Notes: generated from the letters alone by a model not told the origin. Shown: positions 1 to 12,833, numbered from the stretch's first letter. The stretch is DNA of 64,000 nt from Blasia pusilla (GCA_050084515.1 CM114271.1:6696001-6760000), one strand, 5' to 3'. Translations and numbers: made by a program.

Positions 1-2
1 CT

Positions 3-130
3 GCTTTTCGTACTAGGTATGGACACTTTGAATACTTAGTTATGTCATTTGGTCTTACAAATGCACTTGCAATCTTTATGGACCTAATGAATGATATCTT
101 TCGTCTAGTATCGCCATGGATGGTGAACAT
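3..130 (+). pseudogene. Ty3/gypsy reverse transcriptase fragment at window edge
   Basis: In frame 3 the first 120 bases read as the middle of a Ty3/gypsy reverse transcriptase. The stretch contains [18 protein letters not shown], the well-known block just before the YVDD active site. Homology is lost after about base 130, before the catalytic Asp-Asp pair. The fragment is cut by the window start on its left, so the parent element lies mostly outside. It is a different lineage from copies A-C, which have FLPFGLKNA here. Confidence 0.8.
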
Positions 131-2563
131 GGAGCTGAACCTATCTTCCTCGTGCTCTTAGTGAGCCAAAAATTCTTCTATAGTGGAGCCTTATTTTTGT
201 GATGTGTTTAAATCTTTGTGAAGCGTTCGGAGGATGCCTGCATGGCCAAACAGTTTTGTAGACACTCTAAAGACGGCTGGTTTCAAGAACATTGCTATCC
301 CGGGCGGCATGCCTTGCCTCCATGTTCATGGGGATAGTGGCTTAAGCGATCTCAACAAAATCCTCTTCTTTGTCAGAGTCATTGGAGTTAATAATCTCCA
401 TATCTAGACCTTCTTCCACATATGGAAACCACTCAAAGGAAAACATGGAATGGAATAGGGATGTGTTTAAAGGAAGGTGCAAAGTGGATATTGCACACTC
501 AATTCAAAGCTTAAGTAACCAAAACTCAACCTTGAACCAACCTACCGCATGATTGCATCAACTAGGCTGTCTGTGTCACTTTCTCTCTCATTTTGGCGAG
601 TATCACAAGTTTACTCTTCTTTTTCCAAAATTTGTAATTATATTTAAACCTTGGGAGATAGTACTACTCACTATTGTACTAGGCATATCGATAGGATTGA
701 CACATGCCATTGAAGAAAATAATGGCATCTCAACCTGTTGATGTTTAGTCCCCAATGTGAGATCCTAACGATAAGGTTCATGCCTATCTATCACCGACAT
801 TGCAAATAAGTGATGGAATGTCGTGAAACATCTCCAACATGGCTTGATGAAATTTGTCCATGGGGATGGCCAAAGGAAGAAGCTTCCGACCACACTCAAT
901 ACATGCCTTGACAATAGTGTGACAATAGTAGGGCCCATAAGTGCGCCCTTAAGTTCCTCTTTGGCCTTGTCAAATTCATTGACTCGGGCTAAGCATGCCC
1001 ATGATGTTTATTGGGTTCTAGCATCCTATGGGCCTCAAATGCAATAACAAGGTTAGTCATTGCAAGCATGGGGACGTGAGAGCCTATGACCTTTCAAGCA
1101 TGTTCTTTGGCTTTGTTCAAGACAACCTCTTTTGGTAGGCCCACAATTGCAAGATTGTGCCCCTAACTTTGATATTGGCATCGGATGGCACGGCATATGT
1201 ATCTGTATGGAATGCACTTTGGGGTGAGAAAAATGAAAGACACGGCCCAAAAGTTCACTTTCAAACTAAATGACAACCCTAATATGGCATATGCCTAGTT
1301 TAGCCATAAATTGACTATGGAAATGCAACACAAACTACCCTCATCTTCGTCTTCATCTTCTTCACCTTCGGTATTTGCTTCCACCTTTTTTTTCTGAGTG
1401 TGCTGAGGTGTTCCAGACAAAGGCCTTAACCAATGGCCAACAATATGCAAATTGAAAGTCTCTAGCAATCGGAAATATTCAATGAACTTCGAGCACAAGC
1501 CAATTTCTTGTGCTCAATGGAATATCAATAATGCACCCAATTCCCTGGCTTTCTGCTGGAAGGAGGTTTGAGATGCAGGTTTCTCTAGAGCAGGTGGGCT
1601 CTTGCTCATGAATGCAGAAAACATACTAAGATTATGAAAAAGAATACTATCTTTCTCCACTTCTCCCTTAAAAAATAACATCGAGGTAAGTACATTAACA
1701 CACATACACAGAAGAAAATATCTTTACTTTTGATAACAAGCATACGTTGCTAATTCAGTACGACCAAAATAACGGAAAGACAAACTTGGGTGCGTCAATA
1801 AGTACAAAATAACATCTTAGCGTATGTAGGTACTGTTTGTTTAGCAAAATAATAGCCAAGCGGTTTAGAGATGAAGGAGCATGGCCTACAACAATGTCAA
1901 CTATGAATACAATCTACCTCGTTTACATCATGGGCTCAAGGACCATGTAAAAGCATATCTATCCTTAGACAAATAAAAAAAATCCAACATGTATTTGCTA
2001 CAGTTTTTAATAATCTAAGTATATAGGTCTAGGAGGTCAAGACGCAAGAGAGCTTCAAATACTTGTACATGACAACCAACACTTATATGTGAAAGTAGGA
2101 TTATAAAACTTCGAAATAATTTTCACTATAATAAAAGTAGACAACATGAATGGCTAACTTACCTCGAGTTAAATTCAAAATAGCCAATAAGCTCAAAATC
2201 TTGGAAAAATCCGCAACATGATCCTTTTTATTGGGTACCTTATTATCTACATTTGTTTGGTAAATTATGTATATGCTTTTAGGTGTCACCCCAAGCATCC
2301 AAGGGAGCGTATCAGTTTCTTCCGTACATCTCAAATTTTGCCTCTATTTGTAATTAGACTTTTCCAACACTTCTCCAATAAATGAAGGGTTTAATGTTGA
2401 GCCATTGTAAAACTAGAATTGATTCATAATAAATTCCAATAATTATTCAATACTAGTCTAATAACTATTGAAATAATAGGGGCACATTTCAATATTGAAA
2501 TTATATTTGGAATAGAAATATAACAGAAATATCATATTTGTCCAACTATCCCAATACTATATC
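131..2563. other. No gene seen; AT-rich intergenic DNA
   Basis: The reading frames are short and show no recognisable domain. A short GAA/GAT-rich stretch near 1345-1375 gives an acidic run on the minus strand, which is low complexity and not evidence of a gene. This is probably decayed sequence of the gypsy element to its left plus unrelated DNA. Confidence 0.5.
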
Positions 2564-2891
2564 ATGGATTGATCAATGATGACATTTCCAACACTAGAAA
2601 AATATCTTTCAAATTTGTTTCCAAAATTGATCAAGTACCAAATATGCTAACACTATATGATAGATCGACCAATAACAAAATTTCCAACACTCAAGTAGCG
2701 TCTTTCCAATTTTTTTCCAACATCGATCCATTATCAAATATCCCAAAATTAAATCATTGATGGACTAATGATGGCATTTCCAACATTGGAATAGTGTCTT
2801 TCCAATATTTTTCCTACATTGATCCATTACCAAATATCCAAGATATAAACCAATTATGGTATTTCTATCACTAGAAAAATATTTTTCCAGG
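2564..2891. repeat. Degenerate 96-bp tandem repeat, about 3.4 copies
   Basis: Units begin at about 2564, 2660, 2756 and 2852, a constant 96-bp step. Each carries an ATTTCCAACA block, a TCTTTCCAAT block and a GATCCATTACCAAATAT-like block in the same order. Since 96 is a multiple of three, a reading frame stays open across part of the array and gives 32-residue repeats. The base composition looks like an AT-rich minisatellite and not a coding repeat. Confidence 0.75.
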
Positions 2892-3049
2892 TTTTCCCAT
2901 TATATTTATAATCCATTGATTCAAAATTTGAATTTGTTGCAGAAAAGCCGATCATTCTCTTGAAAATTCAGGATCATGTGAAGTGCCTGAAGGATCTTAC
3001 TTGTCTCAACTACCATATAAGGATCAATGAGCGATAGATATCTTCTCGT

Positions 3050-6000
3050 GTTACTTATCGCATTCCTTCTTCCCACGTTCTCAAGTGAAAAATTTACAAA
3101 CTGTAAGTCTAATTAGTGTATTGGAAGATACCTTTTCATAGGTTTTTAGCAAAGCCAACTCCCACTTGGATTTATTTCCCATGGGAGAAGTAGTTTCAAA
3201 CACAAAAAGTAATCTTAATTGACCATATCAAGTTAATACATTCTTTCCTTGTCCCTCTGCTTGGATTGCAACATCACAAAAGTAAGGCAAGCCAAATAAA
3301 TCAGAACTTGCTTGGACGTACATATGTCAATTTCCACACCTATCTCATGGACCAAAAGGAATTTCCAAGGCATTTGTGATCTTCAGTACCTAGCAAAAAA
3401 TACTTGTTCGTAGTCCTTCGAATGGAAAAATTAGACAGGTGCTAACTATTTTTTGGGTAATGTAATCTAACATTTCATAAGTACATTTAGTTGAGATTTG
3501 AGCCATGCATGCTATGAGAGCAAATTGCAAGTTAAATTTTAACTCTGGTTGAGCATTCAACAATCTTTGGGCGGCAATAGAAAGTGGGAGACGATGATCC
3601 TAAAAATGAGTCAACCTTAAGTCAAGGTTGTGACTCGATAGCATTTTAACTCCACTTTCCACAACCTATAAAAGAAACTTTCAAGTATGAATACCATAAA
3701 TTATTCAATTTTCTATAAACTAAACTTAAGATAAAGATGAACTAAAAAATCAATGTCTCCAAATTAGTTAGTTCCTTTTAAATTCAATCTCACCTTGTTC
3801 CATAGCAATGTTGCGATCAAGAGATTTGTACACATCTTGACCATACATATCATCTTGTAAAGCACCAAGTCTTTCATGATAAACCATGATCTGATGGTTG
3901 AAATCTCTACGGTTACAACAATGACAAGTTGTCTTCATTAAATTGAGATGAAGTTATTCATATATATTAGAACTAAACTTCCATGGTAATCCCGATTGTG
4001 GAATACTCTCACATAAATATATCATAGCATGTATCTTAACTAGATTGAACTCTGAGTTTTGCCATTCCCTCAAGCAACTTTTCATTAAAGCCACACCCCT
4101 GCATCAAAGATATAAAAAATGCACAAAGTTCCCAAAGCATATGTATTCAAAGTTCATTGAGTATCAGAATATGCATTTTAATCAGAAAAGTTGCATTAAA
4201 AAAATGGAAATTTATGAGACATAAATTACACTTACCGTTCCATCAATAAATCCATCTGCTGTAAGGATTCCTCAATGTGGCACCAAGTTCAAGGAGCAGT
4301 ATGATACCACTCCAAATATCTTGTGATTGTTTGAATGACAAAATCTGGAGAAATTCCAATCAAGAAAAATACAATGATATGCATTACTGAGACATGCTCC
4401 CGTGCAGCAAAAGAAGCTCCACTCGTATAATACTTGTACTTTCCTCTACAAATCGGGAGACAAAACTCAGGATATTGATGGTTTTTTCCGGATGAATGCC
4501 TTCTTGAGATCAAGCATATAGATGGTGTACCATCCTCGAGAGTAGCCATTCTCCTTACAATATCTACTAAAGTACAAAAATGACCTAGGTTGTTCATATA
4601 GAGTACATAAGGATGTAGGGCCTTATAAGGATCAATAATCTCGATATTCCCAATATTAAAACCCCACAAGGAATTGTGTATTCAAACCAAAATCAACCAA
4701 CATTAAATTAATTAAAAATATTATGTGACATATTCTTAGTATGAGAAGTTGAATTTATGAATCATTCAAGAATTGAGAAGGAAAATGGATTAGAAGAATG
4801 CCTTAACCATATGGATCTAGTATCTTTTTGAATATCTTCGGCCATGCCATATGTAAACTTTCCCATTCGATCATAGTGATTTCTCATATTCGTTTCAGTC
4901 CGAGATTCAAAAATGGTCACTTACCTCATTTAAACTTTCCTTTGGCCAAAGACACACGCTAAATGGATATGTACAATGATTGGTATCATATGTGCATGTC
5001 ACCTACATAAATTAAAAATTATCATCTTTTATTATTCAAAAATTAGATTCTATCAGTTAAAGAAAATTCATCTCATATATCAATTTCAAATTTCACCAAA
5101 CATAAATGAAAAACAAACCAACCTTGCATCCTTTGAGATGGTCACAAATGTTGGCAAATCACATGGGGAATACCCATTGTGGAGTACCAAAAGGGTTGTT
5201 TAAAGGTATACCTCTATAAACAAGTGAAAAAATATTAGTAAACTTGAATTGGTCATTTTGAATTGAAACAGAAAATCTATCATAACAACATATATGAACA
5301 AATATTTATTGGCATACAACTTTCAAATTGTTTTTAAAACATAGAAAATATACTTAGATTTTTTAAAAATTTAGGAAAGACATATAATTTTTTCTTTACA
5401 AATTTTTTTTTTTTTAAAAGTCTCAAAGTGGTACTGAAACTTTATGTTTTTAAGGATAGATAATAAATAAGTTACAATGATGCATGGAGACACTTTAGTC
5501 TAGTCAAACTTCCACTTCCCGATTCTGAAATATCTACAAATAAACATAACAAAGCATGCTCTCTTTAACATCTTTTACTCAAGGCTTTTTGCATCAATAC
5601 AACAAATCCATGAGGAATTAAGAGGCTTCATAAAAGTCTTTACCTGGATTACCACCATCTATTGTTGGTATTTTTCCCAAAAGTGCATTACCATCCATAA
5701 GGGATCTCATTGAACATTCGATGTTGGCTATAGTCATCATAATAGAATAACCATGAGTTTTCCGATCGTTTGATTGTGTTGTATGATGTGAGTAGAGAAT
5801 AATAGAAGCTATGACTTCACATGGGCATTATGTATCCATAAATTTCTGCATGCATGCAAAAGAATAAAAAGTAAATTCATTTTGTATGTTTTTACCACAA
5901 GATATTGAAAAAATAAGTTAGAGGGAGAATGAGACTTTGATGATCACCTATATCTCCCTCCACCATATCCATGTTGAAGGCCTCATGTAAAATCTTTCAT

Positions 6001-6310
6001 ACGCTCTTTGTGGAAAAAGTTTAAATCCATCTATGTTCTTTGGGGATGAAAAAAGTCGTGCCAAAACTTGCAATGGATCTTTGAAATGAAAGGTTACACG
6101 AGGGGCAATTCCTATCTTCTCACTCAGTAGATGTTTTTGCCAACCTCATCTCTCAAAGCTCATCAATGATTTCTCAAAAGTCCTCAAAGCATTGAGATTC
6201 TCGATCTTCATATCGCTCAATGAAAAATCTGGATGAAATAGGATCCGCAAGAGAGCTCGTACGTCACCATTAGACATGCCCATCTTGTTTCAAAAAAATC
6301 GGATAAAATA
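3050..6310 (-). pseudogene. Plavaka-like (CACTA-related) transposase remnant
   Basis: Read on the minus strand, the interval holds a series of coding blocks in a consistent order, separated by introns or degraded DNA. Near 6.0-6.3 kb are FHPDFSLSDMKIENLNAL and DPLQVLARLFSSPKNIDGF, the N-terminal zone. At 5.65-5.83 kb is TTQSNDRKTHGYSIMMTIAN, which corresponds to the block where Plavaka proteins have a conserved Asp-containing SD(K/S)T region. At 4.29-4.67 kb is an open stretch of 126 codons. At 3.9-4.1 kb is FNLVKIHAMIYLCESIPQSG, the His-rich C-terminal block, and near 3.2-3.3 kb is YFCDVAIQAEGQGKNVLTWY. Plavaka transposases are best known from fungi and belong to the CACTA superfamily. Several in-frame stops and shifts make this copy dead. 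The family assignment rests on pattern memory and not on an alignment. Confidence 0.6.
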
Positions 6311-6405
6311 TGCAAGTTGAATGGTTCTGTCCAATGGCCTCCCATCTCCTAGAGATGTCTGAATATCATCATAATTAGAAAGAGATAGATGAGTTAAATG
6401 AGGAT

Positions 6406-6408
<3 letters not shown>

Positions 6409-6479
<71 letters not shown>
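6409..6479. repeat. (GA)n microsatellite, about 35 units
   Basis: This is an uninterrupted GA dinucleotide run of about 70 bases. Apparent Ser-Leu (minus) or Arg-Glu (plus) open frames over it are artefacts of the repeat. It lies just upstream, in minus-strand terms, of the Plavaka-like coding remnant. Confidence 0.95.
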
Positions 6480-6481
<2 letters not shown>

Positions 6482-6999
6482 GGACCAAATTATAGGCTTG
6501 TAATTGTATCGGAGGAGAAGTTTGTGGCCTCAAGATGGGGGTGAGACATTGTTTCTTCTGAAGTAGCCTACATGCAATGCTCGTAGCTCGATGTCCTTTT
6601 TTACCTTCTAGCATACTCAAGTAGGAACATGACATAATACCTTTGGCGGATTTACAAATTTATCTCAAGTATCTATCTCGGCGTTTACCATGACATCAAA
6701 TTGGTCACTTAACCATTAAGGAGTTGTCTTGACGTTGGGATCTTCCACTTTCCCCCTTATACAGCAAAAACTAACAAGACTTTCTCATTCTAGAGTCTTG
6801 ATGGTGTCTCCTAGGTTTGAAGCTACCGTTGAATTATTCAAGTGCTAGTGAATAAAATGTGCATCTTATTGATTGTTTATCATGATTGATTTTCTCATAT
6901 ATAAGATATTTATTCATGAGAGATATCCTTGAAGTGTGGAGTAGTAGCTTACAATTCTTCAAGCCTCATTATGGATATGTAACTTTGAACATATAAAAT
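6480..6999. other. No gene seen
   Basis: About 520 bases lie between the microsatellite and the gag remnant. There are no open frames with recognisable content and no repeats beyond short AT-rich runs. Confidence 0.5.
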
Positions 7000-8010
7000 C
7001 TTGATTGAAGATACTTAAATAAGAATGAAGTTTATCAAGTTTGGAGGAGAAAATAAGGCATGAGGTAGAATGCCTCTTGAGGTTTCCTTGAGGTCTGTCT
7101 TCTTCGTCATCTTCATATATGTGTCCTCTTTCAAGATGATTAAGAGGGCGATGATATGGCCTATTTTTGAGCCTACGTAGGCAAAAATTAATGGCCATAT
7201 GACCATATCTATCACTCTCAAAACATTGGTGTGTATCTCTTCGGACTTTGAATTCTGTCCCTCCTCTAGGAACCCCGGCCCTACCGGTTCAAGGAGCAAT
7301 CCCTTGTATGTTGGGGTTCCGATCTCTTTCCATTGGCACCTTTCCATTATACATTTGTGGCAAAGCTTTATGCTCGAAGCTTATCCATCTCCATGAGTGT
7401 GAGTCCGTACTGGTTTTTCACGTAAGCAACCACCTATCCTCCTCCTTCGTATAAATTTTCCATATGTTGGGCATATGCGATTGCTTCATTGATATCTTTT
7501 GGGTTGTCTCGAATCACCTCTTGACGCACCTTTCTCTTCAAAAATCTCTTCAACAGATCGAGAACTTCTACCCCACTCATGTCGCAGATTTATATGTGTA
7601 AGTCAGAAAACTCTTAAATATAGTGCTCCACAATACCTTTTTGCTCCAATTGCCATAGTTTCATTCTAGCAGTGAAGATTGGATCCACAACTTGGAAAAT
7701 TTGCAGCAACCCTTGTTTCATTCCGTACCATGTGATTTGTTGACTTTTTTCAATCAAGGATCTTTCCTACCCTTAATACCATATCAATGCTTGATCGGTT
7801 AACCAAGATCTTACGAACATCCTTGCAATATGATCATCAATGTTAAAAAGGGATAAATGGATTTCCATACGAGTGATCCAACCCTCTAATACCCCCATGG
7901 CTTGACTTCCTTTGTACGGGTCTATATTGCATGTCTTTGTCATTTTTAATATCAATCACGTTTGGTTATTCATCTCAATCACTCTTTCTACTGCTTAGGC
8001 CTCCAATGAT
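7000..8010 (-). pseudogene. Gypsy-type gag remnant with degenerate CCHC knuckle
   Basis: On the minus strand, 7955-7773 encodes GWITRMEIHLSLFNIDDHIA followed by SWLTDQALIWY. This is the typical core of the plant retrotransposon gag domain. Homology continues through frameshifts to about 7450, with FQVVDPIF-like and QEVIRDNPKDINEAIAYA-like segments. At 7181-7234 is CFESDRYGHMAINFC, a CX2CX4HX4C zinc knuckle whose second Cys is now Ser. The domain order fits gag running right to left from the primer-binding site at 8.78 kb. Protease and polymerase are not found downstream, so the element is internally deleted. Confidence 0.7.
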
Positions 8011-8778
8011 TGTGCCCTGAAGGTTCTCTCTCTCTCTCTCTCATATATTTCTCACCGAAGAAACTTCTTGCGCTAATTCGTGGACTTGATTTTCACTTTG
8101 ATCAAATGCAACTCTCAACTCTCTCAATCACGAATCATATCCCTCAAAGTTTCTTCCATGGTTACTCCGACTTTCCTCTGACCCTTTACTACGACTTTAA
8201 TATAAGATGAAGATATACACATACCAATTTCGCACAATAGGGACTACAAAAGGCATTGTTGACGCAATGACTTCATCATAATACTCTTGGCCAAACTTCC
8301 TCACCATAAGCTCTCTATATGTTACCTTAGGTTGACAAACCACATGGACTATACATTGAGTGTTAAAAAATACTTATGGGAGCCTATTCAAATCCATTCC
8401 CCATGTCTTACCTAAAATAATATATAAATAGTGCAATCCCACACATGATCATATATAACAATAGGGAGGATCGTCGAGAAGCGAGACTCCATCATTTGCA
8501 TCATAAAAACTTCACCAAAGTGATATACGAGGTATCTCAAGAACTAGTGTCTATCTACATATAAGAGTTTGATGGTGAACGGATTAAGAAACGAAAAATT
8601 AGGAGACACTCTTGCTCTCCCTCGATCCATTACGTGCAAAACAAGCCTTCCTCCTTAATCTACTTCCAGCTCAATAGCCACTGCCAACCTCTAACAATCT
8701 ATCTAACTCTCGACAACGTATCATTACTTGGTCATCCTTGTCATAAGGATAATCCACTCTCGTAGGAAGAGCAACCTT

Positions 8779-8792
8779 GTTGTGATACCATT
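8779..8792 (-). other. Putative retrotransposon primer-binding site (initiator Met tRNA type)
   Basis: The minus strand reads TTACAATGGTATCACAAC. TGGTATCA matches the complement of the 3' end of initiator Met tRNA that plant LTR elements use as primer, and it follows a CA dinucleotide expected at the end of the 5' LTR. The gag remnant lies downstream in the right orientation. Only eight or nine of the first twelve bases match the usual site. Confidence 0.5.
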
Positions 8793-10279
8793 GTAACTCT
8801 CCAGCTTATGGAACCACTCTAGAGTTGCTCAAAGGTAGAATGCCTCTCGAGGCCTCTCCTCTTCCTTTAAATTCTTAGAGATAGGTACAATAAAGATAAA
8901 TTGGTTCTACCTATCCTTATGCCACGTATTCTTTTCTCATAATATGAGAGGATCTTCTTTGGACTCTAATGTCCCTATCTTAGCTTTCCCAACCTCATCC
9001 TTATCTTACTTTTCACCAACCTATGGCCCCACTCTCATCTTTATCTCATGTATCTTGTCTTTTCTCTTTTTTGGTAGATTCTTTCCCACTTATGCATTGC
9101 ATGTCATAGACTCTAACTTAACTATGACTAAAAAAGGATGGTTACAAGAAGACACTTTGGTAATCCGCTTCTCAATAAGTCATGAAAATCCCATCTAACT
9201 TAAGTTTAAAGTGGGTGGAGTATGTAGAAGAACAAAATTATGGTTAGAATTTGCATTGAAGAAACATGCTTCTTAAGAAGTCATCGAAATCCCTCTCGAT
9301 TGAAGGTTAAAGTGAATGTATTACGTAAAGTACGTGAATAACTGAAGGAGAAGAAAAAGCTATAAATATCATGTTATATATGTGGGGGAGGATGTTGACA
9401 AGGCACCTGAAGTTGTTACTTGGGAATTTACCTCACAGCCATTATGCCAAGATGAATTATGATTGGTATCAATTTCTAGCTCTCACTTCGTACTGAAGCA
9501 AACAAATGCAAAAATTAAATCACTACATAGAAAAGTTATAAGTGCAACTACTTTCAAGATTGAATGTACATCTTCTTCTACGATTGGTTTTACATCAATT
9601 TCCCTTTCGGGATGCTGAAATACCACAACCCAAACTACGAATAGATTGAGCTAAAGAGGAGCTAAAGAGAACAAGAGTTATCAAATGCATGAAAACCAAA
9701 ATCTAGTTGAGTGATCAATTTGATGTTCATGTACATGAAATGAACATAAGTCGCATGTGAGGAAATGAAGTAGCAGAGAGAATAGTTTGAAATTTAAACG
9801 TGAATAGGAGCTACATTAATCCCTTCGATTCAACCTGAGTATGTTATGATCTACCACATTGATTGTAGGCTTGCCTTGTCGTTGCTATTTTAGAACCCAA
9901 TCCATGCAAAGAGGATAGGAATGAGTCTTATTTGATCAAGAGGTCGAATTATCAAGAATTATTGAAAGAAGTGATGATCGTCTTCAAAATTTGTATAATA
10001 CTCGTTTATCTTGGATTGCAGAAATTCACTTACGCAAGGAAATTATCACCATTTTGCTGTAGAACCTCCTCCACAACAACTCTCGCTTCCTCTCGATCTT
10101 TCAACTTCAACCGCACTTGTTCCCAAATCGCGTATCCCCTCTCTGTAGCTGCACCTTCCACGACCACAACTCTCGGAAACCTAGTGAGCTTGCCGATTCT
10201 CTTCCCCTAGCCTTGAGATCATCTAAATGCCCTTACAAATTAGACTTGGACACAAAAAAAATTGCAAGAGGTTGCATCT
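8793..10279. other. Probable LTR-derived DNA, boundaries not found; no gene
   Basis: The part next to 8793 should be the 5' LTR of the gag remnant, since a block resembling GTAGAATGCCTCTCGAGG at about 8837 recurs near 7063. At about 9383-9396 the plus strand has TGTGGGGGAGGATGTTGACA. That resembles a polypurine tract followed by the TG start of a 3' LTR, and may be the end of a separate plus-strand element. Neither LTR could be delimited. Between 9930 and 10279 nothing recognisable is seen. This stretch borders copy A, where a 3' LTR would be expected but is missing. Confidence 0.35.
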
Positions 10280-10592
10280 GTCGTGCGCATACACATCGCT
10301 ACACAACATACATCGTTGTCACCGAACACACACACAAACACGCACGATCCCATGCTAACTCATGGCATCCAAACAACGAGACAAGAAGAACTAAAATATA
10401 TCCAATCGCCCCCCTAGCTGGTGGTTGTGTCCCTCTAACTCCAGATAGCCATCTATCCCTATCTACCATGACATACATCTCTCGGACGCTAAGAGCAAGA
10501 AGGCCGGGTGCTTATGTGGCCCCATCGTTAGTCGCCTTCATGTCATCCATGTCACAAAAAAATTCGAAATCGAAACCTACCTAGTATCTCCT
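10280..10592 (-). other. Copy A 3' untranslated region
   Basis: This matches copy C 60183-60500 in reverse complement throughout. The TAGCTGGTGGTT region, the CTCCAGATAG box and the terminal GTATGCGCACGACA are shared with copy C, and the last two also with copy B. Open frames here are chance. Conservation of the terminal box right before the LTR in B and C suggests it belongs to the polypurine or end-recognition region, although it is not purine-rich. Confidence 0.7.
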
Positions 10593-11138
10593 CTATGTAC
10601 ATCTAGGACACATCCATCGTCCCCGAGGAACCCTAGTGAGAGGTGGCGTTAGACATGCCATATGCCAACCTCTCGAACATCCATCACAGACTAGCATCGT
10701 GGCCGCACCACAGGCAGAACCACACAACAAACAACACAAGCCTGCACGAACTATTGCTAATCTCGGATCTACTATACCATCAATGTTAGGAAGCTGATAT
10801 GGCGCAAAATTACGCACATGGTCCTTCCATACCATACCATCGCGTCCCTCCAGCAAGGGAACACTTGATGGCAAAACGTCACGCACTCTCAGGATAGTGC
10901 GCCCTGTAGTCACATCCAACGTCGTCGGTGCCGTCTGCTGATAGTAGACATAATCTCCCTGATTAAACCTCCAGATAGTTGGTTGATAACCACCACCCCG
11001 AATAGTCGCATACCTCAACGTATTCCGATGGTGCGCAATTGCCAAGTTCTCGAACACCATGGGCATCACTCTCTGAAACAACTCAGCCGTCTGAGAACAT
11101 GCTGGCATCCATACATCTGGGTCATCAAGGTCCAGCAC
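10593..11138 (-). CDS. Copy A integrase C-terminal region plus PHD finger
   Basis: An open frame of 181 codons covers the integrase C-terminal domain and ends in a PHD finger. The integrase part holds a GDYVYYQQ segment in an SH3-like fold position and [18 protein letters not shown]. The PHD finger occupies the last 47 residues, with CLLC, CDGC, GWHMAC and WMCPRC supplying all eight C4HC3 zinc ligands. PHD fingers bind histone H3 tails. Many plant gypsy integrases carry a chromodomain at this place, so the PHD finger may serve the same chromatin-targeting role. The frame is intact here but separated by stops from the upstream integrase. Confidence 0.8.
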   Translation of the reverse strand: MLDLDDPDVWMPACSQTAELFQRVMPMVFENLAIAHHRNTLRYATIRGGGYQPTIWRFNQGDYVYYQQTAPTTLDVTTGRTILRVRDVLPSSVPLLEGRDGMVWKDHVRNFAPYQLPNIDGIVDPRLAIVRAGLCCLLCGSACGAATMLVCDGCSRGWHMACLTPPLTRVPRGRWMCPRCT

Positions 11139-11970
11139 CTCACCAGCATCTTGAAAAATGGCCGTAGGTTAATCTGGCTCTCGGCCATAAAGTAGCAAGT
11201 ACGGTGAAAAAGACGCTAAGGATGCTTGCCTGCTAAATCTGTATACCATCACCAACTAGGGCAACTGGAGGTCCCAATCTCCTAGGTGACCTCTCTGCAA
11301 GCCATACTTGCGTAAATCCCTCTTCACCGTCTGCACAACTCTCTTTGCTAATCCATCTGCCTCAGGATGATCTCGCGAAGTCGTGCGATGGTCGATCAAT
11401 GCCTGATCACACAAGGCCTGGAACTCACTGCAAAACCTCGGTACCTTGGTCTGTCAATACCTCAACCGGTGCGCCATAATGACTCAACACTTTTTCAAGG
11501 AAGGCATAAGCTACTCCCTCACTCGCTTTGTCAAGCAATGCAACCATCTCGATCCACTTCGAGAAGTTCTCAACCATCACCAACACATAACGACTGTGAA
11601 GCTCCGTCAAAGGCAAAGGTCCTGCAAAATCCAAACTCCATCTTTACCCTAAGCCCATGATCGATAATGGATGCAACTGTGGAGTTGGAGCATTGAACGA
11701 TGTTCGGACCTGATCACACACCATGCACCTGGCAACAAACTGCTGAACGTCAGTTTGCATGCCTCGTCACCAATACTGAATTTGGAGCAAGCTGTACATC
11801 CGCTTCACCCCAAAGTGACCCAACTCCTCGTGGGCATGCTGCACTAGTCGTGCTTGTTGCAAAGGATGCGGCACTACGCATATTCTGCCATCTTCCCAAA
11901 CCCTCAAAACATATGTCCCCTCCCAACGGAACCGTCTGGCCCGCTGTAGGATCCGATCCCACTCTCTAGC
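11139..11970 (-). pseudogene. Copy A integrase, zinc-binding and catalytic core (broken)
   Basis: The zinc-binding part at about 11767-11860 reads QHAHEELGHFGVKRMYSLL and continues to a CMVC pair, giving the HHCC finger. The core begins with MDFAGPLPLT, the first catalytic Asp, and TDQGTE, the second. A one-base insertion just after this gives a frameshift compared with copy C, producing a stop at 11425. Near 11340-11365 the third catalytic residue, Glu in LAERVVQ of copies B and C, reads Lys (LAKRVVQ). This integrase would be inactive on two counts. Confidence 0.8.
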
Positions 11971-12195
11971 AGCCACGGTGCTCGCGATGCTACTAGTACG
12001 AAGGTACTCCAAGATTACTCCATCATCATGAATATCTTGGCCACCTGTGGTCTCCTCACTTGCCTCGGGATCCAAGGACTCTCCACTAAACCTCGCCATC
12101 GAAGTGTCCACACTCTGGCTGTCCATAGCCAACATCCCTAAATAGGCTGATGCTTGCCATCCTGGCACTGACTCCTCATCACTCTGTCCATGCCA

Positions 12196-12600
12196 TCAAG
12201 CTCCAGTCGCATCGCGCTGACTCGAGCATGGGTTACGACTCAACCCATCTGCATCCTGGTTGAGCATCCCAGGTCTATGTACCACCTGAAAATCATGCTC
12301 CTGCAACAACAGAGCCCATCTTGCAAGCTTCCTTGTAAGCTTGTCGGATTCCATCAACCACTTCAGTGGTTGATGATCAATGATGATGGTAAAGGGATTG
12401 CCAAATAAGTAATACCTGAAATGCGTGACAACCAAGCACTCACCCTCATATGAGATGTACTTTGCCTCTGCAGCGTTGTTTGAGCGGCTAGCGTAACCCA
12501 CCACAAACTCTCTACCCTCATCATCATGTTGGGTGAGCACCGCTCCAAGCCCCAACATGCTTCAATCTATGTGTAACTGGAAAGGACGCCCCATGATTGG
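12196..12600 (-). pseudogene. Copy A RNase H domain
   Basis: A frame of 120 codons starting at 12558 reads MLGLGAVLTQHDDEGREFVV, then FGNPFTIIIDHQPLKWLM and QDADGLSRNP. These are the signature blocks of the gypsy RNase H that follows reverse transcriptase. The domain is in good condition apart from lacking its first strand, which lies just upstream in another frame. The 12190-11970 stretch after it is a linker with an acidic EASEETT segment leading into integrase. Confidence 0.8.
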
Positions 12601-12833
12601 TCTCCTCAAGATGGGCGCGATGTCAACGTGTCCTTGACCAACTAAAATGCTCGCTCTTGCTCATTCCCCCAGTGTCACTCGTGATCCACCTTGGTCAACA
12701 AGGTCAGCGGCTTTGCAATCGAACTGAATCCCTTGGCGTACCGCAGATAGAAGTTCGCCAATCCTATGAATGCGCAAACACGACTCATATCTGTAGGGCG
12801 TGGAATGCGTGAGATAGCCTCTACCTTTGTTTG

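Noticed and set aside
4289-4669. Stand-alone host gene of 126 codons
   Set aside because: It lies in order between other Plavaka-like blocks on the same strand and is better read as part of that remnant.
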